Shown one piece after another: positions 45,074-53,759 of a DNA stretch of 64,000 bases. The notes beneath the pieces were generated by a model that was given only the letters and a program-made list of their open reading frames with translations, searched no databases and was not told where the DNA came from. The DNA comes from Jiella mangrovi. Lineage in GTDB: Bacteria > Pseudomonadota > Alphaproteobacteria > Rhizobiales > Rhizobiaceae. Within the stretch, counting starts at the first letter, position 1. Every line of letters begins with the position of its first letter. The stretch covers positions 82,135 to 146,134 of the forward strand of contig NZ_JAGJCF010000014.1 of assembly GCF_017815135.1 (NCBI RefSeq), written 5' to 3'. A program made the translations under genes and the position numbers.

Positions 45074-45661
45074 ATGCGCTCGATCATCGGGACGTTCCGC
45101 AATGTTCTCGCCGCGGCCCTCATCGGCCTTGCGGCTGCCGCCTCGGCCGTCGCGCCCGCCACCGCCCAGGTGGCGCGGGACGGCTACACCATGGACGAGG
45201 TGATCAATACCGGCCAGCAGTTCTTTGGTACTGCCTCGGGAGGGCTCGCCCAGCTCATCGAGCGGGCCTTTCAGAGCTACGGCCTGCCGAACGGCTACAT
45301 CCTCGGCCAGGAGGGCTCCGGTGCCTTCATCGGCGGGCTTCGCTTCGGCGAGGGCACGCTCTATACCAAGAATGCCGGCCAGCGGAAGATCTTCTGGCAG
45401 GGCCCCTCGCTCGGCTTCGATTTCGGTGGCGATGGCGCCCGCACCATGATGCTGGTCTATAATCTGCCCTCGGTCGATGCCGTCTTCGGCCGCTTCGGCG
45501 GCGTTTCCGGCAGCGCCTATCTCGTCGGCGGCCTCGGCATGACGGTTCTGGCCCGCGACAATATCCTCCTGGTTCCGGTGAAGACCGGCGTCGGCGCCCG
45601 TCTCGGCCTCAATGTCGGCTATCTCAAGCTGACGCCGATGCCGACCTGGAACCCGTTCTGA
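45074..45661 (+). CDS. eipA: Envelope integrity protein EipA (DUF1134)
   Basis: The 195-residue protein has a signal peptide (NVLAAALIGLAAAASAVAPA, cut near TAQ). The DUF1134 lipid-binding-like domain has the family segments GQQFFGTASGGLAQLIERAF and FDFGGDGARTMMLVYNL. In Brucella the homologue is a periplasmic protein required for envelope stress survival, and its gene lies next to chpT as here. AAAGGA precedes the ATG. The molecular activity is not known. Confidence 0.92.
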   Translation: MRSIIGTFRNVLAAALIGLAAAASAVAPATAQVARDGYTMDEVINTGQQFFGTASGGLAQLIERAFQSYGLPNGYILGQEGSGAFIGGLRFGEGTLYTKNAGQRKIFWQGPSLGFDFGGDGARTMMLVYNLPSVDAVFGRFGGVSGSAYLVGGLGMTVLARDNILLVPVKTGVGARLGLNVGYLKLTPMPTWNPF

Positions 45662-45862
45662 CATCGCTTCGGCGCGTCTTCTGGTCTCAACCGGCGCGCC
45701 GTCACGCTTCCGGATCGATGGGGAACGGAAAACGGCGACGTGCTCCGTGACCTATTCACCATAGGACCTTGCTTTTTGCGGCCTTGGCGCTCGTCGAAGC
45801 GCGCAACGGGCCGTCAAATGCTCTATATGTCGGGGTGAAGGACGCGCAGCCCCGGAAATTTG

Positions 45863-47194
45863 ATGATCGCCACCGCCCTAACCTTCGTGTTCGGCTTTCT
45901 GACGGCAACGCTGATCGCGCTTGTCGTGTCTCCGCTGTTCTGGTCGCGGTCGCGCCGGCTCGCTCTCAGGGAATACCGTGCCAGCATCCCCGCCTCGGCG
46001 CGCGAGATCCGCGCCAGCCTCGATCATGTTCGCGCCGAAGCCGCGCTGACTGCGAGGCGCCGCGAGCTGAAGGCCGAGGCCGACAGCGAGAAGGCCGCCC
46101 TCGCGCGGGCCGAGGCGGGCCGCATCGCCGGCGAAAATGCGGAGCTTCTCGCCCGCAACACCGTCCTGTCCGATACGCTGTCCCAGACTTCGGCCGATCT
46201 TGACGAGGTGAGCGAGCGGCTCGTTTTGCGCGAGGCGGAGATCGACGAACTCGAAGGACAGCTTCGCGCGGTCAGCCATGACCTCGAAGTGACCTCCGAC
46301 GAACTCGATGCCCTGGCCGACCGGTTTTCCGAACTCGGCGCCATCGCGGAGGAGCGGCGGGCGACCATCGCCGAGCAGGAAGCGCGGATCGAAGAGCTCT
46401 CGGACGCGGTTCGCGAGGGCGAACGCGATAGGCGCGAGGGCGGCTATGCGATCGAACGTCTGCAGGGCGAGCTGAGCGCGCTCGAGGCCCAGCTCGCCAA
46501 GGAAAAGAACGCCGGAAAACGGCTCGACGACAGGCTTGCGCGGCTGTCGGAACAGCTTTCGGAGCGGGACGATCAGATCGCCCGGCTTCTCGGCGAGGCG
46601 GCGAGTGCCGGCGCCCGCGCCGCGCCGTCTCTCGCCGGGCCCGCATCCGGGCAGGAGGGACGGGCGGACGATGGGACCGGCGGCAACAGGCCGCTGCGTC
46701 TTCGTCCCGCGATGCGGTCCAGCTTTGGCCGCCGCAGCGACGAGGCGCCGGCCCCCGATGCGGACGAAAAGCCCGAGGCGCCGAAGCCGCGGGCCGAAGC
46801 GGATCGGCCGGCCAAGCCGTCGGCCCGCGCCCATCAGGACGCAGCCGCGCTCGGCGCGGCAACTCTGCCGGAGCCCGCCCATCCGCCGGTATCTGCGGGC
46901 CGGACGGAGGACAGCGATGGAGCGAAGGACGCTTCGCCGTCGCTTGCCGAAAGCCTCGGCGTTTCCGCGCAGCCGGACCTTTCGGCCGATCTCAGCGACG
47001 CGCAGCTGCGCGAGCGGGTCGGCGAACTTGCGGCGCAGGTGATCGCGCTCACCGCCGCAAGGGATGGACCGCGCTCTCCGCTCGGGACAATTCTCGACAC
47101 GGATGCCTCCGGACCGCGCGATGGCGCAAGGCCGTCGCTGGCGGCAAGGGTGCGGCAGCTGCGCGAAAACGCCCGCGATCAGGCGGCCGAATAA
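45863..47194 (+). CDS. Membrane-anchored coiled-coil hypothetical protein
   Basis: The 443-residue protein has one N-terminal membrane helix (MIATALTFVFGFLTATLIAL). A long heptad-rich coiled coil (about residues 40-250, dominated by Glu, Ala, Arg and Leu) follows, then a low-complexity Pro/Ala/Asp linker and a short C-terminal helix (LAARVRQLRENARDQAAE). This layout suggests a scaffold or spacer on the cytoplasmic side of the membrane. I do not recognise a named family. It converges with the TrmH-family gene; the frames overlap by 16 bases. Confidence 0.8.
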   Translation: MIATALTFVFGFLTATLIALVVSPLFWSRSRRLALREYRASIPASAREIRASLDHVRAEAALTARRRELKAEADSEKAALARAEAGRIAGENAELLARNTVLSDTLSQTSADLDEVSERLVLREAEIDELEGQLRAVSHDLEVTSDELDALADRFSELGAIAEERRATIAEQEARIEELSDAVREGERDRREGGYAIERLQGELSALEAQLAKEKNAGKRLDDRLARLSEQLSERDDQIARLLGEAASAGARAAPSLAGPASGQEGRADDGTGGNRPLRLRPAMRSSFGRRSDEAPAPDADEKPEAPKPRAEADRPAKPSARAHQDAAALGAATLPEPAHPPVSAGRTEDSDGAKDASPSLAESLGVSAQPDLSADLSDAQLRERVGELAAQVIALTAARDGPRSPLGTILDTDASGPRDGARPSLAARVRQLRENARDQAAE

Positions 47195-48018
47195 AGCTTT
47201 GCCAGAACGATCGCCGCGCTCGTGGCGACGTTGAGACTGTCGATCCCCGGCGCCATCTCGATCCGCACCGTCCGGCAGCGCCGGAGCAGGGCGTCGGGAA
47301 GGCCGCGCCCCTCGCTGCCGACGATCAGGGCCAGCCGCTCGCCTTTCGTCAGCTCGGTCAACTGCATCTCGCCCTTTGGCGAAAGCGCGATCGGCAGATG
47401 ACCGGAGCGCTCCAGCGCGTCGGCGATGTCTGATGCCATCGCGCCGTGATGCCAGGGCAGGGTGAGCGCCGTGCCGACCGAAACCCTGATCGCCTTGCGA
47501 TAGAGCGGATGGCAGGACGCCCCGTCGAGCACGACGCCGGACGCCCCGAATGCCGCCGCGTTGCGAAAGAGCGCGCCGACATTGTCGTGATTGGCAAGGC
47601 CGATGGCGACGACCAGCGGCCCGCCGCCCTTTGGCGCATCGTCGAGAAAGCCCGCCAGCGTCCGATCGGTGTCGGTCGCGCGCTCCGATGCGTGGGCGAG
47701 GACGCCGCGATGAACTGCAAAACCCGCAATGGCGTCCATCACCGCGTTTTCCGCGACGTAGATCGGCACGTCCTCGGGAACGAGGGCCAGCCGGTCGGCG
47801 ATCCCCTCGACGCGGTTCCTGAGGATGAAAAGGCTGGTCGCAGCGAAGCGCCCGGACACGAGCAGATGGTCGAGCACGACGGTGCCTTCGGCGATGAAGC
47901 CGCCCTGGCGAACGAGGTCACGCTCGCGAATGTTGCGATACCCGGCGATGCGCGGATCGGCGACGGTCTCGATCGTGATCAGCCGGGCGGCGAGGTCTCG
48001 GGGCAGAGGGGTCGTCAT
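47179..48018 (-). CDS. SpoU/TrmH-family RNA 2'-O-methyltransferase
   Basis: The 279-residue enzyme has the three SPOUT motifs: NHDNVGALFRNAAAFGASGVV (motif 1), IVGSEGRGL (motif 2) and IDSLNVATSAAIVLAKLYS (motif 3). An N-terminal L30e-like substrate domain begins TIETVADPRIAGYRNIRERD. It methylates a ribose in tRNA or rRNA, but the site is not predictable. ATG at 48018 gives a normal start. The 3' end overlaps the convergent coiled-coil gene. Confidence 0.93.
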   Translation of the reverse strand: MTTPLPRDLAARLITIETVADPRIAGYRNIRERDLVRQGGFIAEGTVVLDHLLVSGRFAATSLFILRNRVEGIADRLALVPEDVPIYVAENAVMDAIAGFAVHRGVLAHASERATDTDRTLAGFLDDAPKGGGPLVVAIGLANHDNVGALFRNAAAFGASGVVLDGASCHPLYRKAIRVSVGTALTLPWHHGAMASDIADALERSGHLPIALSPKGEMQLTELTKGERLALIVGSEGRGLPDALLRRCRTVRIEMAPGIDSLNVATSAAIVLAKLYSAA

Positions 48019-48196
48019 TCGGTTTCGGCCGGGGTGCTGTGGTGCCACTTGGGTTGCGGCAGACACACCGAAACGCCGGCGCGTGGCAATGGCTCGTTCC
48101 GTGGCGTTTCTGCCCCGGACACAAATCGTAACCGCCGAGCCGGATTTATGCCGGTTTGTGGCGCGAAAGAAACATTCGTTCGCAAGGAGGGGCTTG

Positions 48197-48847
48197 ATGG
48201 TCTTGTCGAAACCACCAGTCAGACGCTTTGTCGGCTCCATGGCCAGTCGATTGGCGCTGCAGGCGATCATATCGGGCACGGTCATGGTCGGTCTGCATGC
48301 GATTGGAGGCGGAGCCGGGATATACGACGCGCTGTTCGGCCCTGATGCCGAGCCGGAGCGCTCCGCCGAGGAGACGGAACGCGTCACACGTCTTGAAGCC
48401 GACAGCCCGGTGGTTCTGGGCGGCAAGACGGTGCGCGTGCTCGAGGCCGGCGATGACGCATCCAGGGTCGCGCTTGCTTCGGGAATGTCCGACAGATCGA
48501 AGGCGCGCGACGCCTCTGCCGTGCCGCCCGCGCCCGCAGCCACTCCCGCAGCCGCCATGCCGGCGGGGGTGATTTTGTTCACCGCCTGCCAGCCGGCCTG
48601 CGATTCCCGCGATCCGCTGCTCTCCGAGGCCGGGTTCGGCGCCAAACGAAGCGGGAACGGGCAAGAAGCCGCCGACGCCTGGAGCAAGGCGCGAAGCCCG
48701 CAGCCCTTTGCCCGAACTTCGCCGTCTCACGAGGAAGCCGGCCTCGTCGATCGAACCCTCGAGGGCGGCAAGGACCTTCTGGCGGCGACTTACGCGCGGA
48801 CCGTGACGGGCTTCGACGCGACGCTCGGCCGCCTGTCGCCCTTTTGA
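48197..48847 (+). CDS. Hypothetical membrane-anchored protein
   Basis: The 216-residue protein has a hydrophobic segment at about residues 19-40 (LALQAIISGTVMVGLHAIGG) and an acidic linker. A Pro/Ala-rich stretch and a C-terminal region with ATYARTVTGFDATLGRLSPF follow. AAGGAGG at 48184-48190 supports the ATG. I recognise no domain. Two cysteines (TACQPACDS) in the middle may be oxidised if the segment is periplasmic. It is divergent from the methyltransferase gene and precedes hisA by about 120 bases. Confidence 0.68.
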   Translation: MVLSKPPVRRFVGSMASRLALQAIISGTVMVGLHAIGGGAGIYDALFGPDAEPERSAEETERVTRLEADSPVVLGGKTVRVLEAGDDASRVALASGMSDRSKARDASAVPPAPAATPAAAMPAGVILFTACQPACDSRDPLLSEAGFGAKRSGNGQEAADAWSKARSPQPFARTSPSHEEAGLVDRTLEGGKDLLAATYARTVTGFDATLGRLSPF

Positions 48848-48970
48848 GACTGGCCAAGCCCGGCCCGGCGAGCAGACCACCGACTTGCCGCCGGGTTCGG
48901 GGTGTGACAGGTGGGTGCCGCCGGATAGTCGAACCGTCCGGCCTGTCTGAAACGCGGCGGGGCTGGCGCA

Positions 48971-49708
48971 ATGATCCTTTTTCCGGCGATCGATCTGAAG
49001 GATGGCGCCTGCGTGCGCCTGAAACTTGGCCTGATGGAGGAGGCGACGGTCTATAACGCCGATCCTGCCGGTCAGGCCCGGGCGTTCAGGGACGTCGGCT
49101 TCGACCACCTCCATGTCGTCGATCTCAACGGCGCCTTTGCCGGCCGGGCGGTCAATGACGCGGCCGTCGATGCGATCCTTGGCGCGGTGGGCACTGAAAT
49201 GAAGGTGCAGCTCGGCGGCGGCATCCGCACGATGGACGATATCGAGCGTTGGCTGGAGAAGGGTCTCTCGCGGGTTATCCTCGGCACGGTCGCGGTGCGC
49301 GATCCGGAACTTGTCAAGACGGCAGCGACGCGCTTTCCCGGACAGATCGCCGTCGGCATCGACGCGAAGGGCGGCAAGGTCGCGGTCGAGGGCTGGGCCG
49401 AGACGTCGGAGCTTTCCGCCGTCGATCTCGCCCGCAGGTTCGAGGATGCGGGCGTTGCGGCGATCATCTACACCGACATCGACCGGGACGGCGTGCTGGC
49501 GGGGATCAACTGGGAGGCCACCATCGAACTGGCCGATTCGGTCGCGATCCCGGTCATCGCCTCGGGCGGCCTTGCCTCGATCGCCGACGTCGTGCGCATG
49601 ACCATGCCCGATGCGGTCAAGCTCGAGGGCGCGATCTCGGGGCGGGCCCTTTACGATGGCCGGCTGGACGCCGCCGAGGCGTTGAAGGTGCTGGCGGGCG
49701 AAGGCTGA
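48971..49708 (+). CDS. hisA: Phosphoribosylformimino-AICAR-phosphate isomerase
   Basis: The 245-residue TIM-barrel enzyme catalyses the fourth step of histidine biosynthesis. Catalytic Asp8 (FPAIDLKDG) and Asp169 (YTDIDRDG) are both present, as are the phosphate loops QLGGGIRT and ASGGLAS. No other his gene lies nearby, so the pathway is dispersed or the gene has been separated from hisF and hisH. Length is normal. Confidence 0.94.
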   Translation: MILFPAIDLKDGACVRLKLGLMEEATVYNADPAGQARAFRDVGFDHLHVVDLNGAFAGRAVNDAAVDAILGAVGTEMKVQLGGGIRTMDDIERWLEKGLSRVILGTVAVRDPELVKTAATRFPGQIAVGIDAKGGKVAVEGWAETSELSAVDLARRFEDAGVAAIIYTDIDRDGVLAGINWEATIELADSVAIPVIASGGLASIADVVRMTMPDAVKLEGAISGRALYDGRLDAAEALKVLAGEG

Positions 49709-49800
49709 GCGGGTCCGCTTGAAGGTCTCGGGAATTTTTGCGGCTTTGGCGGCGTCAAGGCCAGCGTGGGGCTCCTGACTTCGGGACGAATGCCGCCTAG

Positions 49801-49817
49801 ATTAGAGATATTCTAAT
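49801..49817. promoter_or_regulatory. Irr-type ICE motif upstream of mbfA
   Basis: The sequence ATTAGAGATATTCTAAT is an inverted repeat with TTAGAG/TTCTAA halves around ATA. It matches the rhizobial iron control element TTAGAAnnnTTCTAA with one mismatch. It is 48 bases before the mbfA ATG. Irr represses or activates iron genes in Hyphomicrobiales, and mbfA is a known target. Confidence 0.7.
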
Positions 49818-49864
49818 CTTGCGGCGTCGCCGATTGCGGGGCGCCCCTGCCGCTGGAGGTCGCC

Positions 49865-50842
49865 ATGCTTTCTTTCGCTCCGGGCCGACGCCGGTTTTCC
49901 GATCTTTCCGAGCGCGAGATCCTCGCTTTGGCGATCTCGGCCGAAGAAGACGATGGCCGGATCTATGCCGGTTACGCCGAGCGGCTGGAGCCCGACTATC
50001 CCGCCACCGCCAGCATCTTCCGGGAGATGGCCAAGGAGGAAGACGGGCACCGCCGTGCCCTGATCGGCGAGCACGAGCGCCGCTTCGGCCCGACCATCCC
50101 CCTGATCAGGCGCGAGCACGTCGCCGACTACGTCTCCCGCCAGCCGATCTGGCTGATCGAAAATCTCGGACTGGAGCGCATGCGCGCCGAGGCCGAGCGC
50201 ATGGAAAAGGACGCGGCGCGGTTCTACGAGGCCGCGGCCCGACGCACCAGCGATGCCGGCACGCGGCGCCTGCTCGGCGATCTTGCCGCCGCAGAGCGGG
50301 CCCATGAGCACAGGGCCGAAGAACTGACAAAGGCCAATCTGGGCGGCGAGACCCGCGAGGCGGAGGACCGGACGGCGCGGCGGCAGATGATCCTGACCCT
50401 CGTCCAGCCGGGGCTCGCGGGATTGATGGACGGCTCGGTCTCGACGCTGGCGCCGATCTTCGCGACGGCCTTTGCCACGCGCGACCCGCACACGACGCTG
50501 CTCGTCGGCCTCGCCGCGGCCGTCGGTGCCGGCATTTCCATGGGCTTCACCGAGGCGGCCCATGACGACGGCAAGCTCTCGGGGCGCGGTTCGCCGATCA
50601 AGCGGGGCCTGGCCTCGGGCATCATGACCACGGTCGGCGGCCTCGGCCACGCGCTGCCCTATCTCATTCCCGATTTCTGGACGGCGACGACCATCGCCTT
50701 CGCCGTGGTGTTTCTCGAACTCTGGGCGATCGTCTTCATCCAGCATCGCTTCATGGAAACGCCGGTGCTGCGGGCCGCCGTCCAGGTGGTGGTCGGCGGC
50801 GCGCTGGTGCTGGCGGCGGGCACGGCGATCGGGGCGGGGTGA
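49865..50842 (+). CDS. mbfA: Membrane-bound ferritin / VIT1-type iron exporter
   Basis: The 325-residue protein fuses an N-terminal ferritin-like four-helix domain (about residues 15-160) to a C-terminal CCC1/VIT1 membrane domain. Iron ligands are visible in AISAEEDDGRIY, EMAKEEDGHRRAL and ERAHEHRAEEL. The membrane domain has LAGLMDGSVSTLAPIFATA and GAGISMGFTEAAHDDGK. MbfA exports iron to limit peroxide stress in Bradyrhizobium and Agrobacterium. The ICE motif 48 bases upstream supports iron control by Irr. Confidence 0.94.
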   Translation: MLSFAPGRRRFSDLSEREILALAISAEEDDGRIYAGYAERLEPDYPATASIFREMAKEEDGHRRALIGEHERRFGPTIPLIRREHVADYVSRQPIWLIENLGLERMRAEAERMEKDAARFYEAAARRTSDAGTRRLLGDLAAAERAHEHRAEELTKANLGGETREAEDRTARRQMILTLVQPGLAGLMDGSVSTLAPIFATAFATRDPHTTLLVGLAAAVGAGISMGFTEAAHDDGKLSGRGSPIKRGLASGIMTTVGGLGHALPYLIPDFWTATTIAFAVVFLELWAIVFIQHRFMETPVLRAAVQVVVGGALVLAAGTAIGAG

Positions 50843-50942
50843 GGCGAGATCAGCCTGCCCTTGCGCTCGACGGCTTCGACTGCCTCGTGAGCCCAGAAGC
50901 ATATCTCCTTGAGTGCATATGCTTCTTGTGGTATGTCGACTC

Positions 50943-51245
50943 ATGCCTTGGCAGGTTCTGTTCCATCCGGATTTTGATCCGGAATTTGCGCGATTGGATG
51001 AGGCCTCGCAGGACGAACTGCTGGCCCGGTTGACCGTCCTGGAGAATTTCGGACCGAATCTCGGGCGCCCCAAGGTGGATACGCTCAACGGCTCGAAGCA
51101 CGCCAATATGAAGGAGCTTCGATGGAGGCAGAGCGACGGTGTCTGGCGCTTTGCCTTCGCCTTCGATCCTCGCAGACGGGCGATCGTCCTTTGCGGCGGC
51201 GACAAGGCGGGAAAGAGCCAGAGAAGCGGTTCTACGGCGCGCTGA
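50943..51245 (+). pseudogene. HigB/RelE-family (Gp49-like) toxin, frameshifted
   Basis: The frame encodes 100 residues with the Gp49/HigB core (KVDTLNGSKHANMKELRWRQ, VWRFAFAFDPRRRAIVLCGG), then ends KSQRSGSTAR and a stop. Shifting by one base near 51219-51221 restores the normal C-terminus EKRFYGALIALADARYERHL up to a TAG at 51299-51301. That stop would overlap the antitoxin ATG, as in intact modules. A single-base deletion (real or a sequencing error) is therefore likely. The truncated toxin is probably inactive. ATG at 50943 was chosen from the family start. Confidence 0.82.
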
Positions 51246-51293
51246 TAGCGCTCGCCGATGCCCGTTACGAAAGACATTTGAAGGAGATGGGAC

Positions 51294-51644
51294 ATGCGTA
51301 GCCTGGACGACGTCAAGCAGGGACTGGATCCTGAGCGCCGCGGCCGCATCGAGAAAAGGGCAAAGACGCTTTTGCGCGCCGAAGGTCTTCGCCAGCTGCG
51401 AAACGCGCTCAGAATGACCCAGCAAGACGTCGCTCGAGCCACCGGCATGTCGCAGCACAATGTCTCTCGCCTCGAGAGCCGGGACGACATGCTGCTGTCG
51501 ACCCTCAACGATTATGTCGAAGGCCTTGGCGGCCGGCTGCGGGTGATCGCCGAAATGCCCGGCGACGAAACGATCGAGATCGATCTTGCTCGCAAGGTTC
51601 CGGTCCGGCGAAGCCGTCGGCCACGCAAGGACGAAGCGGCCTGA
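51294..51644 (+). CDS. HigA-type antitoxin, XRE-family helix-turn-helix
   Basis: The 116-residue protein has an N-terminal linker (about 40 residues). An XRE helix-turn-helix (NALRMTQQDVARATGMSQHN, then VSRLESRDDMLLSTLNDYVE) and a basic C-terminal tail follow. It would neutralise the HigB-like toxin encoded just upstream and repress the shared promoter. The toxin gene is frameshifted, so the antitoxin may be kept only as a DNA-binding regulator or by recent loss. Toxin-first order is typical for higBA. Confidence 0.9.
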   Translation: MRSLDDVKQGLDPERRGRIEKRAKTLLRAEGLRQLRNALRMTQQDVARATGMSQHNVSRLESRDDMLLSTLNDYVEGLGGRLRVIAEMPGDETIEIDLARKVPVRRSRRPRKDEAA

Positions 51645-51689
51645 GCTTGCGCCGAGACCCGGCGGGCCCTTCCGGTGAAAGATGCCCGG

Positions 51690-51740
51690 CTTGAAAAAAC
51701 GAAAACGCCGCGGTTCCCGAAGGATCCACGGCGTTTGGTC
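51690..51740 (-). terminator. Terminator of ctrA
   Basis: On the minus strand AAACGCCGTGG and CCGCGGCGTTT pair around a loop. They are followed by TTTTCGTTTTTT (complement of 51693-51706). It lies 30 bases after the ctrA stop. Confidence 0.85.
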
Positions 51741-51766
51741 TGTGATGGGAGGGCGAGAGCCCTCGA

Positions 51767-52456
51767 TCAGGCGGCGACTTCCTCGGGTTCGCGCAGCACG
51801 TAGCCGCGGCCCCAGACCGTCTCGATGTAGTTCTTGCCGTCGGCGGCCGTCGCCAGCTTCTTGCGCAGCTTGCAGATGAACACGTCGATGATCTTCAGTT
51901 CCGGCTCGTCCATCCCGCCATAGAGATGGTTGAGGAACATTTCCTTGGTCAGCGTGGTGCCCTTGCGCAGCGACAGGAGCTCCAGCATCGCATATTCCTT
52001 GCCGGTCAGATGCACCCGCTGACCGGCGACCTCGACGGTCTTGGCGTCGAGATTGACCGTCAGATCGCCCGTGTTGATGACCGACTGGGCGTGGCCCTTG
52101 GAGCGTCGGACGATCGCATGGATGCGGGCGACCAGCTCGTCCTTGTGGAAGGGCTTGGTCATGTAATCGTCGGCGCCGAAGCCGAGACCGCGGACCTTGT
52201 CCTCGATGCCGGCCATCCCCGAAAGGATGAGGATCGGCGTCTTGACCTTGGAGAGCCTGAGCGTCCTCAGCACCTCATAGCCGGACATGTCCGGCAGATT
52301 GAGATCGAGGAGGATCAGGTCGTAGTCGTAGAGCTTGCCGAGATCGACGCCCTCTTCGCCGAGATCGGTCGTATAAACGTTGAAGCTCTCCGACTTCAGC
52401 ATCAGTTCGATGCTCTGGGCGACCGCGCTGTCGTCTTCGATCAAAAGAACGCGCAT
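51767..52456 (-). CDS. ctrA: Cell-cycle response regulator CtrA
   Basis: The 229-residue OmpR-type regulator has the receiver phosphoacceptor Asp51 ([12 protein letters not shown]) and acidic pocket residues LIEDD. The switch Lys is in [12 protein letters not shown], and the winged-helix domain ends [15 protein letters not shown]. The C-terminal AA is the typical ClpXP degradation tag of CtrA. It is phosphorylated through CckA and ChpT and controls division, flagella and envelope genes. A near-consensus CtrA box and a half-site lie in the 360-base region upstream shared with the fliJ-like gene. Confidence 0.96.
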   Translation of the reverse strand: MRVLLIEDDSAVAQSIELMLKSESFNVYTTDLGEEGVDLGKLYDYDLILLDLNLPDMSGYEVLRTLRLSKVKTPILILSGMAGIEDKVRGLGFGADDYMTKPFHKDELVARIHAIVRRSKGHAQSVINTGDLTVNLDAKTVEVAGQRVHLTGKEYAMLELLSLRKGTTLTKEMFLNHLYGGMDEPELKIIDVFICKLRKKLATAADGKNYIETVWGRGYVLREPEEVAA

Positions 52457-52541
52457 CAGAAAGTCCTCTCAGCCAGCGGAGCCGAACCCGGGCAATTCGG
52501 CGCAATTGTTTTTGTCATCGTTTGGCCCAAACTGGCACTGA

Positions 52542-52549
52542 ATGGTTAA
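52542..52549. promoter_or_regulatory. CtrA half-site (TTAACCAT, minus strand)
   Basis: ATGGTTAA on the plus strand is the reverse complement of TTAACCAT, the 8-base half-site typical of alphaproteobacterial CtrA promoters. It lies about 86 bases upstream of the ctrA start, where autoregulation would be expected. Confidence 0.5.
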
Positions 52550-52667
52550 CAAATCCTCCTGGTCCATCATGGACCCAGACCGCAGTGGCATCGCGGCCTG
52601 AACGTTGAGAAGCCGGCGTAGCCCTCAGGCCGCATCCGATTTTCGTAATCGACATGGCCATGTTCGG

Positions 52668-52682
52668 TTTACCCCGCCTTAA
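52668..52682. promoter_or_regulatory. Near-consensus CtrA box TTTA-N7-TTAA
   Basis: TTTACCCCGCCTTAA matches TTAA-N7-TTAA in 7 of 8 defined bases, with the correct 7-base spacing. It lies between the ctrA and fliJ-like promoters, 134 bases before the latter start, and could serve both. Confidence 0.5.
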
Positions 52683-52816
52683 ACCCTCGACCCTATGATT
52701 AACCGTGCGCGTAAACAGACGGTTAAGGGCATAGGCCACGAGCCTTGCCCGAGGCCGTTTCCAGCGCGGAGTTTCAAGCGCCTTGTTTCGCAAGGCCATG
52801 AGTTGAGGGTGTGTGT

Positions 52817-53176
52817 ATGAAACGCGACAACATGGTGCGACTGACGCGCTTTAAGGTGCTGGAGAAGCGCCGCCAGGTCGAACAGCTCGAACTCATGCTG
52901 GAAGATTTTTCCCGGATGGCCGTCGAACTCGACACGCAGATCCACAATGAGGAAAAAAAGTCGGGGATCACCGACATCAGCCATTTCGCCTATTCCACCT
53001 TCGCCAAGGCGGCACGGCTGAGGCGCGACAATCTGATGAATTCGGCCAAGGATCTGAAGGTTCAGATCAACGCGGCGCGGCTGACCCTCGAGGAAGCCGA
53101 GGCGGAACTCGTCAATGCCGAAAAGATGGAGCAGCGCGACGGTGGCCGCGACGAGCCGCGCTCGGCGATCGCCTGA
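52817..53176 (+). CDS. FliJ-like flagellar export protein
   Basis: The 119-residue protein is a charged helical coiled coil (VLEKRRQVEQLELMLEDFSR and the later AARLTLEEAEAELVNAEKME). FliJ escorts export chaperones to the flagellar type III ATPase. The position divergent from ctrA is typical of Hyphomicrobiales and supports the call; sequence similarity within FliJ is low. ATG at 52817 was chosen; GTG at 52811 is possible. No other flagellar gene lies in the window. Confidence 0.8.
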   Translation: MKRDNMVRLTRFKVLEKRRQVEQLELMLEDFSRMAVELDTQIHNEEKKSGITDISHFAYSTFAKAARLRRDNLMNSAKDLKVQINAARLTLEEAEAELVNAEKMEQRDGGRDEPRSAIA

Positions 53177-53493
53177 AGCAGGATCACATCAGCTTCGAAC
53201 GCATATCCGATGATTCTGCCCCGGTGATGCTTCCTGTGGGTCGGCGATACCGGCGGGCTGACGCTCGTTGGCGTTCCTCTTGCGCAAAACCGGGGAAGCG
53301 GCGCTCGGCATTCGGCTCCGGCCGAGGCCTGCCATGCACAGGTGACATGGAAGCCGACATCGGCGTGTTCCGGCAGGCCTGGAAAGGCGGGCGCCGGAAC
53401 CCGCTTGCGCATGACAGACGCTCCGGCGGTCCGGCGCGGCAGCACGATGCGGGGACCGAAGGCGTCAGAGCATCCTTTGCGCGTCCGACCGCA

Positions 53494-53731
53494 GTCAACG
53501 ACAGTCTCGTCGAACGGTGCATATCGAGGGCTGGACACTTCGAGATCAGGCGCCCGTTCTTATCGCGCTCGTCATGCTCGGGCCCCGTCCCGAGCATCCA
53601 GTACGCCGATCAAGCTTTTGTTTCGTCGAATGTTTCTGAATCCTCGGGACGGGGCCCGAGAATGACGAAGCGTCGAGCGCGGCGCCTTCTCGATCAGGTC
53701 GTGGCCGGCCCTCGAGCATCCTGTCGCGTAT
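53494..53731 (-). repeat. MITE-like 238-bp element, copy 4
   Basis: It has the same orientation as copy 3 and is 238 bases between the degenerate terminal repeats (GTCAACGACA at the left; complement near TGTCGCGTAT at the right). The inner hairpin arms are at about 53573-53598 and 53642-53666. It is surrounded by diverged AGAGCG-type arms at about 53467 and 53732-53765. With the next repeat it explains most of the 682-base gap before the oligopeptidase gene. Confidence 0.73.
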
Positions 53732-53759
53732 CGTAGCGTCCGACAGGACGCATGGCGCC

